DNA of 64,000 nt from Pachypanchax playfairii (GCA_006937955.1 SSNP01000080.1:1271685-1335684); one strand, 5' to 3'; shown: positions 11,901-23,668, numbered from the stretch's first letter. The notes: generated by a model not told the origin, from the letters alone. Numbers and translations: made by a program.

Positions 11901-13224
11901 AGATATAGGATGGCAGCAGGCCAAGCATGGCCTTATAAATAAAAATATACCAATGCCCCGATCTCCTGATGGACAGTGAAGGCCATCCTACTCTAGAATA
12001 CAATTCACAATGATGGGTCATGCTTTTACAGTTTGTGATAAACCTCAGAGATGCATGGAAAACAGTGTCAATCTTATGCAGACATTGAGCTGAAGCAGTC
12101 CTATACATCAGATCTCCATAATCTAAGACAGATAGAAATGTAGCAGCAACTAGCTGCTTTTTGGCTTTAAAAGAAAAACAGAATTTGTTTCGAAAGAAAA
12201 AGAACAATTTGAGCTTTAGTTTCTTCACAAGATTTTCTATATCTGTAAGTGGAACAAAGAAATGGTTCTGAATACTGAAAGTACGTCAAAACAGGATTTT
12301 ATTTGAGAAACGTAGAAGAACCCTGAACTATGCAAGCAACGGAGGAATAACATAATATTGAAGTTTTCACCACCCACTGGGTGCTGGGTTTGTTACTTCT
12401 GGGTTCCTCTCAGTGGTCCAGCAGCTGCCAATCAAAACAACGGAGGGTGTGCTTTTCTTCTGGGAGCTTCTCAGTTCACATATCGTTCAGAGGCCCTGGA
12501 CAGCCGGACAGCCTGAGACCTAAATGTCTCACTTTCACTTTGGTATTTGGAGTTAGTGGGACCTCCGAAACTTTAAACAACTAACATTTAAAAAAAAATA
12601 TAGTTAAAAAAAAAAGCTATAAACAAACAATAAAAAATGTAAAATTTACTTTTTTAAATCTTACAAATTCAAATAAAGCGTTTTTTAGGGTCTGTGTTGG
12701 AACTAAATGAAACGTTCTTATAGACGCCCTCTGATACAATCTTCTGTTCAAGCATCTCCATCTGCTGGAGGACTCCATGAATTAAAACCTATAAACATCT
12801 AATAGAAACTTTCACTTGGGACGACATCAAATCTGATAGATGAACTATATGTTTAAATAGCAGGCAACAAGTGTAATATATGTGTAATATATACCAGACC
12901 ATCCTTAAACAGTGCTTATGATCAGTGTTTATAATATTACTGAAGAGTTTGTGTCTTTCTTCTAAGGGTCATCAAGCCAGAGGAGGGAAAAAAACTTGCT
13001 GATTCCTGGGGTGCTGCATTCATGGAGTCTTCAGCCAAGGAGAACGAGGTAATGATGGAGAGCCTTGCTTTACTCTGCATGTCATCTCTGACATTAATTC
13101 TCACTCTAACCTCAGTATTCTTACAACACAGACTGCTGTGGAAGTTTTCAAGCGAATCATTTTGGAGATGGAGAAAGCTGATGGGAACGCACCTCCAGAG
13201 GAGAAGAAGTGCGCAGTGATGTAA
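7678..13224 (+). CDS. rhebl1: Rheb-family small GTPase, 184 aa in 8 coding exons
   Basis: Ras-superfamily GTPase that, loaded with GTP, activates mTORC1 at lysosome/endomembranes and is switched off by TSC2. Coding exons: 7678-7729, 10152-10223, 10307-10374, 10491-10573, 10677-10733, 10814-10861, 12967-13048, 13132-13224; phases join perfectly to 184 codons, the family length. Visible motifs are GYRSVGKSS (P-loop with the Rheb-type Arg), the YDPTIENT switch I effector loop, DTAGQDE (switch II), NKKD, ESSAKEN, and the C-terminal CAVM CaaX box for farnesylation. The protein is about as close to Rheb as to RhebL1. The symbol rests on the ikzf4/prkag1 (12q13-type) neighbourhood, so rheb is the alternative. 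The first coding exon occurs twice (also at 8331-8382). The upstream copy is used here because it adjoins the promoter. Confidence 0.9.
8101..9260 (+). mobile_element. hAT-like repeat sequence in Rheb intron 1
   Basis: The stretch starting CAGGACTCAGGAGCCACATG and continuing CGTGGCTCCTTGTAACTTTG, ACCTGAGTAACAACAAGAAA, then a CATCCATCC block, matches in order a diverged copy at about 16,830-17,500 upstream of prkag1. The 'GCCACATGCGGCT...GTGGCTCCTTGT' head resembles fish hAT-type non-autonomous elements from recall. Boundaries are blurred by the assembly duplications at 8281 and 9533. No transposase frame is present. Confidence 0.45.
8331..8382 (+). pseudogene. Second, identical copy of Rheb coding exon 1
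   Basis: The 52-bp coding exon (start codon through GYRSVG and the GTGAGT donor) is repeated without change, 653 bp downstream of the first copy and just after an N at 8281. Only one can be used per transcript. Splicing from either to the exon at 10152 gives the same protein. It most likely represents an allelic copy stacked by the assembler and not a true second exon. If real, it would be a redundant alternative first exon. Confidence 0.75.
8979..9816 (+). repeat. Second N-flanked duplication in Rheb intron 1
   Basis: Positions 8979-9266 (288 bp) recur as 9534-9816 (283 bp), the second copy starting immediately after the N at 9533. Differences are a few substitutions (GGATCC/GGGTCC, CTGCTCTA/CTGTTCTA) and a 5-bp deletion. 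Unique sequence (9267-9532) lies between, so one haplotype may carry an extra segment. The repeated part is the same family as a diverged copy near 17,220-17,500. Confidence 0.75.
11530..12280 (-). mobile_element. 5'-truncated LINE (non-LTR retrotransposon) fragment, reverse-transcriptase C-terminus
   Basis: On the minus strand, inside the 2.1-kb Rheb intron 6, frames at 12228-11887 and 11862-11662 are two halves of one reading frame. Motifs AATFLSVLDYGDLMYRTAS, RFITNCKSMTHHCELYSRVG, AMLGLLPSYICDL and ARTELGKRAFVYSAPSPWN are typical of the C-terminal part of fish LINE ORF2 proteins. An in-frame TAA interrupts the halves, and the catalytic reverse-transcriptase core upstream is missing, so this is a dead 5'-truncated copy. 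Its 3' part (the TTTAACC...AGGAAAGTCCCATTGAGGT segment on the plus strand) is preserved. Confidence 0.8.
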
Positions 13225-14560
13225 TAGTTTATCCAGGACCTCAGTAAGCTAATTTACTGAAGACAGGCAGCACAATGTCACCAGCTTACCAATTGTGACC
13301 TCACCGTTGCCAAGACGCTACAGTGGAACAATTCAGATATCAGATTGATTTATAAAGCAAAGCAGCTGTCCAGACAGTAGATATAAAATCTTGTAATAAT
13401 GGAAAGAAGTTTCTAGAGCTGGATTAAGACAAAAAAAAAGCATAATTATAGTTTTGATATATAAAAAAAGAAAATATCTGGATATTAATTGTTTTCATTT
13501 TCAATTAATTTATCTTGAAAAACAAACCAAACTCCAAATAAGATTGTCAAACTTGATTTTCCGAGTCGGAGACTTCATCTTGTTTTCTGTGCTTGTAATT
13601 GAAGGAGGTTGTTGTATTTCAGCAGGTCTTTCTGGCAGTAATTCAGTCTCAGTTCACATTGCTTTAAATGTGCTGTAGAAGAGTCATTATTTATCAACAG
13701 GTGGATTTTTTTTTTTTTGAACACTCTAAGATTTCATTGTTTTTCACAGTTCTCAATGTAATTTTTAATCAGCTCATCTTCACAGTGGAGCTGTCGTCAT
13801 AACGAATGAGTCTGTTAATGTATATCATATGACTCATCGATCTGCTGCTTAGCAGATAGACTTACATTGTTCATACTTTAATTTTTTCCTATTAACTGTA
13901 AAGAACATGCTTTCTTGTGGAAAACACTGAGTGTAGATTGGCATAGATCTTTACTATGTAGCAGTTCTCCCCTTTTTATACAGTAGAATCTTAAAAATGT
14001 TTTTGGTACTATTGGTAATAATTGAACGGAGGAAAGTTTGTGCTCCCCTCATTCTAGTTAGAGTGCAGCCTTATCTGTGTATCAAAACATTATGAACATT
14101 GTTGATTTTTCAGTTTTTAAATACATTTTTAACATTTCACAGGGCTGTTAAAGAGTCTGAAAGCCACAGAGTTAGCTTGTTAATTTTTAACCCAACTGTT
14201 CATTCACACTCTGTAAAACCTGTAGCTTTACAAAGACCTGACAGACTTTGTTTGTGACCATGTTCCTGTAGTGAATACTACTTCATCAAATGATTTGCAT
14301 TAATTGTTAAATGATGGAAAATTGATGATGGCTGAACAGAAGCTGGTGATGACGTGTTTTGTGCCTTACAGTTGTTCAAACTTCCTCATTCACTTCCTTT
14401 CCTTGACACAAGGTGCTCTGAAAGGTTTATTTTTTTTTCTTCTTTTGACTTGACACCATGGGTGCAGCAGGTGTTGTGCACCTGAACACCAATATTCCCA
14501 TGTGGGTTAGAGGTAATTCAGAAATCTTGCTGTAAACTGTTTTGTAAATAAATGAAGTGA
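13225..14560 (+). other. Rheb-gene 3' UTR with poly(A) signal AATAAA at 14547-14552
   Basis: About 1.3 kb of non-coding, AT-rich sequence follows the stop codon. The first convincing canonical hexamer in good context (TTTTGTAAATAAATGAAG) lies at 14547-14552, which would give a long 3' UTR. No coding similarity was seen in it. Confidence 0.45.
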
Positions 14561-15502
14561 GTTACTCATTGGATGCGTCTGATTTTACTGCATTGTTTAG
14601 AAATGTTTTATTTCTATATTTTAATATCTGTGATTAATCAATATTTTATATCATAGACAACCATCTATTATGAAAAATGTCATCAAATAGGAAGGTAAAC
14701 TGATAAGTTTAAAGCAGATCTTTAAGTGTTTCTGACATACTCGGGTCTCAATAAAACATTTAGAAGCTTTAGAACTTTTGTTTTATGAAACAGTGCAAAT
14801 TTATGTTGTTTGACACCTATAAGGCAGATATGAATGTTTTTTTGTACAGCCGTCTGGTCAACAGGATCTTTCTGGGCTCTGAAACGAGCTGTTGAGAGGA
14901 TGTGTCATGAACATAACTTTTTTTTTTCAGCTGTCACCACACAAACACACTCATGCACCTACGATTCACAGACAAAATAATTACAGCCTGTAAAGTCCCA
15001 GATAATCAGAGAGAAATAGATCTGACATTAGTCAGATGAGCGATTTCTCAGTGAATTTTGGTCTTTTTTTTTCTTTCTTCTGCTCAGTTCTGGCTGTTTG
15101 TGCATATTATTTGTTTCCATCCACGATGACACAGACTGTTTCAAAGTTAGATCTTGAAAGATGTGGAACCAATTTCAGCTCAAACTAAAACCAGTTCTCT
15201 TCACATTGTCTCTTGTCCAGAATCAATTTCACATTCAAACACTCAGAAACAACAGATTCTTGATCTGATTCTCCAGTTTCTGCCGTAGTAAATCACTTTG
15301 TTTACATCTCCTTTTCCTGTATTTAGTCACTTCCATTTAATACACATTCCTTGAATTCGTGCATAAATATGTAAATTTGAGACTTTATTACTGAAAATCT
15401 GAGCATCCAGATTTATGTGGCAAAGTGTCCACAAGGCACAAATGTAATATTGATTAATAAGAAGTAATAAAATATCATAAAAAAGCACATGTCAGAGACA
15501 CT
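14561..15502. other. Intergenic spacer between the Rheb gene and prkag1 (first part)
   Basis: AT-rich sequence without long open frames. I see nothing recognisable in it. Confidence 0.35.
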
Positions 15503-15506
15503 TTAA

Positions 15507-15678
15507 AGGTCCTATATCATGCAAAATCCCTTGGGAGCGAACGTTTTACTTCATGGTCAAAGAATAACTTGAGAATATGAGTTATATTTCAGGACAAATA
15601 AATACTATATAACACCAGTGGTAACATTTGATCATATCCCAGATGTTGAAAGCTGTAAAATAGCAGGATACAAGACCT
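15507..15678. mobile_element. MITE with TTAA target duplication (Kolobok/piggyBac-like)
   Basis: A 172-bp element is bounded on both sides by TTAA (15503-15506 and 15679-15682). Its inverted termini are AGGTCCTATATCAT at the left and, read inward from the right, AGGTCTTGTATCCTGC. TTAA duplication with purine-starting (AGG) termini favours a Kolobok-type origin over piggyBac, whose ends begin CC. It has no coding capacity. Confidence 0.65.
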
Positions 15679-15682
15679 TTAA

Positions 15683-16829
15683 ATCTAATTCTTTAAATTA
15701 GAAAAAACAGAATAATGTTTATTATGAAATTACTATTCAGTTTTTTTATAAGGTATCAGACTTTCTTCATAAAGATAACAACAACAAACTTTCAGAATAG
15801 AAGAAAATCTTTATTATCCCTCAAATGAGAAACATAAGCATTAAAAAGGAAATGCAGTGTAGATGGAAGCTGTAAATACAGTAAATAACAACATTAAAAC
15901 ATGTTAAATAAAAAGGTGATAATAAATAAGCTTGTTAAACCATGTTATAAAGGTTGTTTAAGTCTCTGTGTGACTTCTACAGTGTAAAGGGTGACGAGGA
16001 GAGAGACGAGTTCCCTGTGCAGCAGACAACAACATCAGACACAGTCCTGGAGTCTCACATCCTGGGATCTACTTGTAAGGTGCAGCTTCCCCCTCAGCAC
16101 TGAGAGCTGGATATATAGTGGGCATTAAAAACACAAAGTTCAATTCGAACACATGTTGTATTTACAAATTCTGCAAGAGACAGGACAAAGCACCGACTCA
16201 AGACAGTGCTTATGTCCCTCACCACCATTTGCTCCCAAATCTATTATTCCCTAAACAATAAACATGTGACCTGAACAACTTTAATTGGTTACATGATGGC
16301 AAATGCTTCAATAAAAAAGGTGATTTGTGACCAAATACTCCTCCATGTTAAATATCTGTGACTTCTTTCAGGTCAGTTTGAACTAAAAAAGTCGTTTGAA
16401 TAAAATCTGAAAAGTTTTGCAAATCAAACAGCAAAAAATTAAACCTTTTTATGGCCTATTTAAACTCTCTTGACCTTCGAGTTAGCTCTTTGTTAGACTT
16501 ATAAAGGTAAGTAAACAACTGGAATGTTTTTTATTCTATTATGTCCACATAGTGTATTACTCAGGACTGATCAGATTTCTATCCTATAGATGAGACATTG
16601 CACATGAATATATCGTATGTATAGTTTTTCAGACTTAGTTCTGTTGTCATTCAGTTCTTCACGTTTCCTGCTGTCATGATCAGGTACGAAACTGAAAATG
16701 AATGAACATTTTCCACAAGGCCATTTCAATTTTTACCATGTGTGCTGACTTTTAAAGCAAGTTTCAGGAAAACTACATTTTTTTTCTGTTCTTTAAGCAA
16801 GATTTTGAAACTGAACTTAGATCAACCTG
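15683..16829. other. Intergenic spacer between the Rheb gene and prkag1 (second part)
   Basis: AT-rich non-coding sequence. A short purine-rich stretch near 15,790-15,990 ('CTTTATTATCCCTCAAATGAG') looks like old repeat debris but is too short to classify. I see no gene. Confidence 0.35.
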
Positions 16830-17500
16830 TGGCTCGTGTGGATCCTCAGCCTCTCTGAAGTGCCTCCTTGTAACTTTGACCCAAATCAACATGAACCTGA
16901 TCAACAATAGGAAATGGATAATTTTAGAAATTTTTTCTTTTACATTTTTTTCTCTGCTTGAACCTGGAATTCCTGCAGCAGAATGACTCTAATGATACAA
17001 AGAGTTTGGGCTGCCATGTGTGAACTTTACTGATACCAGAATTGCCTCATAAGCCATCAGACTTGAGCCAAATTAAAATAACAGTTTTGCAAACTAGTTG
17101 GACATTTTTCCCACATATTAGGTTATCAAAATAATACATTATTGTATTAAACAGAAAGTTCTTCATATAATGGAGTAAAACAGAAACAAAGATCTGCCTC
17201 TGATAACAGACTGATACCTAAGACATTTTAACCAAACTACATCCATCCAACCATTTTTTACAACTGCTTGTTCCTGTACATGATTTTGGAGGAGGCTGGT
17301 GTTAATCTTCAGCAACATGAAGAACAATCTAATGTACGTTTATGTTGCTTTTTCAGAAACATAAAGGTGGAACATCATACGTTATGTGGGATACTTATTG
17401 TATAAATTGTTTTATCTGAATGTTATGGGTCAACATGACTTTGTGGCTCTTTACAATATAAATTTCCTAAGATAAACTTTTATTTGTAAAGGTTACAGTC
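16830..17500 (+). mobile_element. Diverged second copy of the hAT-like repeat found in Rheb intron 1
   Basis: Ordered similarity to 8,101-9,260: CTCCTTGTAACTTTGACCCA, ATCAACATGAACCTGATCAA, GATAACAGACTGATACCTAA, then CATCCATCCAACC, AGGAGGCTGGTGTTAATCTT and AAACATAAAGGTGGAACAT. Divergence is much higher than between the two N-flanked copies, which shows an old dispersed repeat and not recent duplication. It ends just upstream of the prkag1 promoter. Confidence 0.55.
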
Positions 17501-17539
17501 TGCAGAACCCTAACCTAGTGGAGACTCATGAATATGACA

Positions 17540-17654
17540 TGCGGTAACACTACCGTTATTACGGTAACTGTTAATCTAGACTCCGCGCTTTGGACGGAAG
17601 AAGACTGACTGTGTCTTTGTGCGATCAGTCTGTTGTAGAAAAGAGGCTCAGCCA
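17540..17654 (+). promoter_or_regulatory. prkag1: prkag1 promoter / 5' leader
   Basis: The bases before the prkag1 start change to a more GC-balanced, CpG-containing stretch (CTCCGCGCTTTGGACGGAAG). A small palindrome, ACCGTTATTACGGT, occurs at about 17,552-17,565. It is read as core promoter and leader. The start site is inferred from composition only. Confidence 0.4.
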
Positions 17655-20600
17655 ATGGACTGCGTAAGTTAAACTGCTTTTATACATTTCACTAAGCAAA
17701 TTATCACAAATAATAAAGCTTAGTTTCATTACCTTGTAAGCTAACGTTAGCAAGCTAACTCTTGGTTGTAGTTTTGGGGCTACAAGTTAGTTAGGCAAGC
17801 AGATATGTTATAATTTGAGGTCTTTAATCGCACACTTTTCACCAAAATGCGCTACAAAACCGTTCACAATTTTTTTTACATCTACTAAAAGCCTGAGCCG
17901 AAAGGAAAATAAATAGTCTATATTAGCGTTTTAAACCGGTTGTTACGCTAGCTAACATGCTAACGTTTGTGCTGTATAGTAGAAATTTTAATCAGTTTAA
18001 CTTTAACATTATCAACAACAAACTTTTAAAGATAAAGTGTCAGCTGACGTGTTCTCAACATGTTTTCAGTTATTTGATGCACATTAGTCCGTGTTTTTGT
18101 TTCAGGTTTTTATGTAGCTCATAACTCCAGCTAATTTTACAGAAATGTGCCAAATAATTAACGAATAAAAAAAAGTTTCACTCTGTCTACTATTAACAGT
18201 GGATCAGTAGTTTCACTTGGATTTTGTCTCGGTCTGGTCGAGTTTATTCTCAAAAGTTGTTCAATGCAAATAAAGATGTTGATACTGATAACTAAAACTA
18301 GTATAACTTCAGGGTCAAAACAATTTGCAGTATTGTTTTTTCCCTTTTTGGTATGTTTTTACAATTAACGAGTCTTCCAAAAAGAACACTGACAAAACTT
18401 CAGGGATCATGAGTGAATTCGTGAATGTGAATAACAAAATCTGAACTTGTAAGTATTTTTTTTAGATTCCAGTAATTGCTGATGATCTTGAGGGCAAAAA
18501 GGACCCATATTTTGAAGGTAAAAGATTTTTATAACTTTTATGAACCAGAGTTAGAGGGATTGTTAATGACGAGTCTTCATTAGAGTCTCTTTTATCTTTT
18601 TAGAAAAAGGCCACAATGTGTACACCAGGTTTATGAAGTCCCACCGTTGTTATGACCTTGTACCAACAAGTTCAAAATTAGTTGTGTTTGATACTTCACT
18701 TCAGGTAAGACAAATAAACATATATAAGTGTTTATATTTGTTCCTAGATGTGATTGAATTATTTGTGTTAATGATTTTCCAGGTGAAGAAGGCGTTTTTT
18801 GCTCTTGTTTCTAATGGAGTGAGAGCAGCGCCCCTGTGGGACAGTAACAAGCAGTGCTTTGTTGGTACGAGCAAATTTCATTCAGTTTATTTATTCTGTA
18901 GAAATAATAGTTGCGATTGATGCCCTCAATTTTTCTCCATTTTTTCAGGCATGCTGACCATTACAGACTTCATTAACATTCTGCATCGTTACTACAAGTC
19001 TCCTTTGGTAAGATGTTTATTGTCTGTGTGTAGCGTTAAATGATTAAACAAAAATCAAAAGAATCTTTTGTCGCATTTAAGATTTTTTTCAGCTTTTTTT
19101 ATCCAATTTCCTTTTCATGAATTTTGTTTTTTAAACTTCTCACGGTTTGTGGGATTTTAGGTTCAGATATACGAACTGGAAGAACATAAAATCGAAACAT
19201 GGAGAGGTGAGACTATTTAATGAAGAGATGAACGTGAACATTTATTCATTTATTGATTTATTCACTTCTTTTTTCATTAGAATTGTACCTTCAAGACTCT
19301 TTCAAGCCTCTAGTGTGCATATCTCCCAACGCAAGGTTAGTGGCAGTATGATTTACAGTCATTTATCTTCACTTAATGTTTTTGGTCCAATGTAATTGGT
19401 CTGAATTTAAGAATTGTACTGTACTGCATCTTCTTCTCTCACACCAACCAACCTCATGTCCTCCATCTCTACATCCATATATCTCCTCTTTAGTCTTCCT
19501 CTAGACCTTCTGACTAGCAGGTCCCACCTCAGCACTAGTACAGTATCTTGACCTTTTTCCACTCTGTCTATTGCTTTGGACCATTGACTCTAATCCTCCA
19601 CCTTCTTTACGAGCTTTTACTGTCTCATAGTTTTTAAATTATGTTTCTTCTACTATATAAGAAAGGTTCTATTTTTGTTTGTGAGGTAGCTGCGCTTCTT
19701 TGTGAGACACAAATGCCTGACAAACTAATGAACTTTACACTGTTGTTTCTAATTCAAATTCAAAAAATCCCTTTTTTAATCCCCGATGGGAAATTAAATG
19801 TTGTAATAACTCAGTGTTTCTTCAGAGAACCGTTATAGAGGCTTCTAGCTGTGGACAAGAAGTATCTCCTGTAGCATCAGCGTGTTGCAGCGGATCTGAA
19901 GACGCTTCTGACTGAAGCTGTGCGGCTCTCATATCACAACCTGCTGTTTCAGAGCTTCATCAGCTTCCCTCTCTTTTAACGTGCTCTTTTGCTTTATTAC
20001 AGTTTGTATGATGCAGTTTCGTCTCTGCTGAAGAACAAGATCCACAGATTGCCTGTAATCGACCCCCTGACAGGAAACACGCTGTATATTCTCACACACA
20101 AGAGGATTCTGAAGTTCCTTAAACTTTTTGTAAGTCTCTTTTCTCCCCACTAAGTGATAAATATTTTGTCATTGATCTTCAGTATGATTATAATATAATA
20201 ATGATATCATATATTGATGATATATTGATTCATTCAGATATCAGAGATGCCGAGACCCTCGTTCTTATGTCAAACTTTAGAGGAACTGAATATTGGGACA
20301 TTCCAGAACATAGCAGTGGTTCGTGCAGACACACCACTGTACACGGCTCTGGGTATTTTTGTTGAGCAGCGAGTGTCCGCGCTCCCTGTTGTGGATGACA
20401 AAGGTGTGTACGTCTGTTTAAAACATGTCTCTGTTTGTTTTGTATTAATAACCAGAAGATCTCTTGAAGTTTCTGTTTTTATCCTCCATCTCTGTCTTGC
20501 AGGTCGAGTGGTGGACATATACTCCAAATTTGATGTTATAGTAAGTCAGCTGCTTACAAAATATTATTATGTGAATAACCACTGATAGACCAGCTGTTCT

Positions 20601-21917
20601 ACACCTCATGTCCAGTTGTGAGAGTCTTATTAAAAACAACCTGATGGGTAGGATCACAAAAAGTGAATTTGGGAGGTATCTTTCCTTAAAGCGTTTGTTT
20701 TTGCACAGAATCTGGCAGCTGAGAAGACGTACAACAATCTGGATATAACTGTGACCAAAGCACTACAGCACCGCTCTCAGTATTTTGAGGGAGTGTTAAC
20801 CTGCAACAGGCACGAGACCCTGGAGGCTATAATCAACAGACTGGTGGAGGCTGAGGTTAGAACTCCAGTTCATTATGCACGAAACATAAAAGTCATGAAA
20901 AAAGTCACGACTGTCACTCTTTGTTAAGTTGGATGACTTTATGACATGTTTGTCACCTCCGATTGGTACTGATGTTAAAATAAACCTGAGTGAACTTATA
21001 CGGTTTTGACAAGTTTAAAGTTTTTAAAGAGGTGGACATATCTCACCCTTTTATTTTTACACAGTTACTGACTGCAGCCTTTCATGCTAAGGATATGAAA
21101 CTAACAGCTCTAAATTGTGAATAAGAAAAAATGTAGTTAATTTCAGCAATTTGCACAATAATTTCTTTCTTTCTTTTGTTATTTTGTTGTAGAAAAAAAC
21201 ATCTTGTTTCATTGAGTGTACTCTCGTTTAAAGAAAACGAAAGAACTGCAGCAACATACTTGTTTAAGTAAACAATGGTGTTCTTATCTTAAAGTATGCT
21301 TTCACATGTGGGTGGTTTAGCTCTCAAATGGGAAGTAAACTGTAGTTTAGGTTGAAATAAATCAAGATAGGTCAATCAGTCTATAGCCCTCGTTTATTAG
21401 TGTATCAGTGAAAATTGAAACTTCTGATGTCAGTTTACAACAGAATGTAGATTTTGTTTTAAAATTACTCATGGAAAAGACTGACATTCATCCAACAGGG
21501 TTTTCTTTATAATCCATGATAGTCCAAAAGGTTTTTCACAAAAAGCCAACTGGACTTTGTTTTTTTTTGAAAACGTTTCATATTTGGGTGTGAAGAAGAT
21601 ATTCACATGTCATGTCTTTCTACTCATTTTGTCAGTGTTTAAGCTAGATGTTATTTTGTTTTTTCATTGTTTCTTTCAGGTTCACAGACTGGTGGTGGTG
21701 GATGAGCATGAAGTGGTGAAGGGAATCGTTTCCCTGTCAGATATCCTCCAGGCACTAGTTCTTACTGGGGGAGAAGATGGTAAATACAGTTCAGAACTTG
21801 AGGAGTTTGCAGATTTTAATAGACACAGCTACATCATACTGGTTGCATTAAAAAAAACATCGGAGTTGTTATATTTTCTGATCCATGTTTAATTTCCTCT
21901 CCACAGGCACAGCGTGA
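17655..21917 (+). CDS. prkag1: AMPK regulatory subunit gamma-1, 330 aa in 13 coding exons
   Basis: Nucleotide-sensing subunit of AMP-activated protein kinase; binds AMP/ADP/ATP and controls the alpha catalytic subunit in the cytosol. Coding exons: 17655-17663, 18466-18517, 18604-18704, 18783-18864, 18949-19007, 19161-19206, 19281-19335, 20003-20129, 20238-20403, 20503-20540, 20709-20855, 21680-21779, 21907-21917; phases join to 331 codons including stop, matching human gamma-1 length. Four CBS motifs are present, with the three nucleotide-site aspartates (APLWDS, SKFDVIN, SLSDILQ) and the basic residues of HRLPVID, HKRILKF and EVHRLVV. KPLVCISPNASL and the ending LVLTGGE identify gamma-1 rather than gamma-2 or gamma-3. 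There is no long N-terminal extension. The first coding exon has only three codons (MDC) and the last only eleven bases. Confidence 0.95.
19420..19635 (-). mobile_element. LINE 3'-end fragment in prkag1 intron 7
   Basis: The plus strand reads CTCTCACACCAACCAACCTC, ATGTCCTCCATCTCTACATC, CTCCTCTTTAGTCTTCCTCT, AGACCTTCTGACTAGCAG. This is the antisense of a widespread fish LINE segment. The same family appears, split in two, at 62,231-62,318 and 62,690-62,830. It is short, truncated and non-functional. Confidence 0.6.
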
Positions 21918-23666
21918 GGGTGTAATAAAGAGTAACTGCACAGAAACAGGCATGTGGGAAGGAAACTGCAAAAGCACATTGGAGTATCATCCATTTCCTG
22001 TAACATCTATACATAGACATGTTTGGAAGAATATTAAGTTCATAACATTTTAGCAATACACCAATTAGAGAGACAGGAAACTGTCTGTAAACCGAGCTGA
22101 ATTCCAAGTCACTGTCAGGGCCTGAAGGTGTAAAAACAGAAACCTCTGAAGAGTCGCGACCACTCAGGGTATCCAGCTCCAAACCCACTCCTGTGTTATC
22201 TGATTACAGATATTCTCTTCTACTACTTTATAAAGTAAACGTTTCTAATGTTTGCAACATGTCATTTTCATATAAAAACTGCATCAGACACATCAACATC
22301 AGTAGGTTCTAATGTCTCACTTATTTCCCCAAAACTTGTTCTGTGTAAGTTCATTTAAATATCTTAATTGTATGAAGTTATTTTTGTTCATTTGAATGCA
22401 GTAAAGAGAATCAATTTATTTGCTCTTCCAGTTTGCAGAAACGTTATTCAAGTATTTATTCATCATTTACCTTAATGTGCTTTTATAACAAAACTGGAGA
22501 ATAACGTTAATTATATTAGAAAATGATTACTCATGAAATGAAAACAATTTGGACTTAATCTGAATTACTATTTACATTCTTGCAGGTTTCATCTTTAAAC
22601 CTGTTTTCTCCAAAACAACTGAATGTATTTTATTTTATTTTATTTTTTTTTGCTTTTTATGAGTAATTGAACCAGTTACCCTGGCAGTGATGTTTAAACC
22701 TGGAGAAAACATTCAGAAACACTTTAACAATTGATAAATCTGGTGTTTTCTGTCTGAATACGTTAATCTGTTGTTTATTTATGTTTTGTTTGACTTGTTG
22801 TTCTGACATGGATTGTATCTTTACAACAGAGCCATATTCCTCCTGCTTATGAATGTTTTAAGTTTTGTATCATTACTGAAACAAATAAGTTCAAGATCTT
22901 AATTTTGGAAAACAGGCCCACCAATTTATCTGATATATATCATAGGTATGTTATTTTATTTGTTACAGTCATGATCAGATCATTACATATTATAGATCTA
23001 TTATTTACAGGTTTCTGTTTGTTGTTCTTTGGGGTCATATTCACTAAAAATCACTAAAAACCAGCATTATTTGTCTATTTTCTAAGTCAGAAAAGTGAGA
23101 AACATTTAATATTTTAGTATTTGTAAAATGGAATTTGTCCAAATGCACTTCAATGCTGTTTTTGTACTCATTCTAATTTAAAAGGTGATCATTAAAAGTA
23201 ATTCAAATCTTGTGTTTTTTGGTTTTGAGAACATGTTCAGCCTTTAGTCAGACGGTTTGAGGCTCTGCAACCTGCTGACAGGGCTTGTGTACACATTCTC
23301 CCTTTCAGTGGTGTAATCTTGTGTAAACTGTGGTAGCAGCTGCTGGAGATCATTCTGAGAACTGTTTGTTTTTAATGGTGTGTAGTCAGCTGTAGTAGCA
23401 AAGGATTGTCTTTTCTGACACGCACACTTGAATATTGCTGGAAAAACAAAAACATGATTAATTTGTGTACAGCTGAGGGTACAAATCCCCTCATAGTAAG
23501 CATTAAAAATGAAGGCATTGGTCGGGCTGTTGTTGAGAGTAAATACAATGTTTTAAAAAGTAGACTTGCTTTTTCAGTCAAATCTTTTAAAGGTTAAAAC
23601 CAGAACCTAACTAGTGAATCATTAATTAGCAAAAGTTAGTAATTGTTAGATGAAGGACCAGTCAAA
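21918..23666 (+). other. prkag1 3' UTR and downstream flank
   Basis: AT-rich sequence after the stop codon with many poly(T) and TTTA tracts and no coding similarity. The poly(A) site was not resolved. Part of this is probably transcribed as 3' UTR. Confidence 0.4.
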
Positions 23667-23668
23667 TA

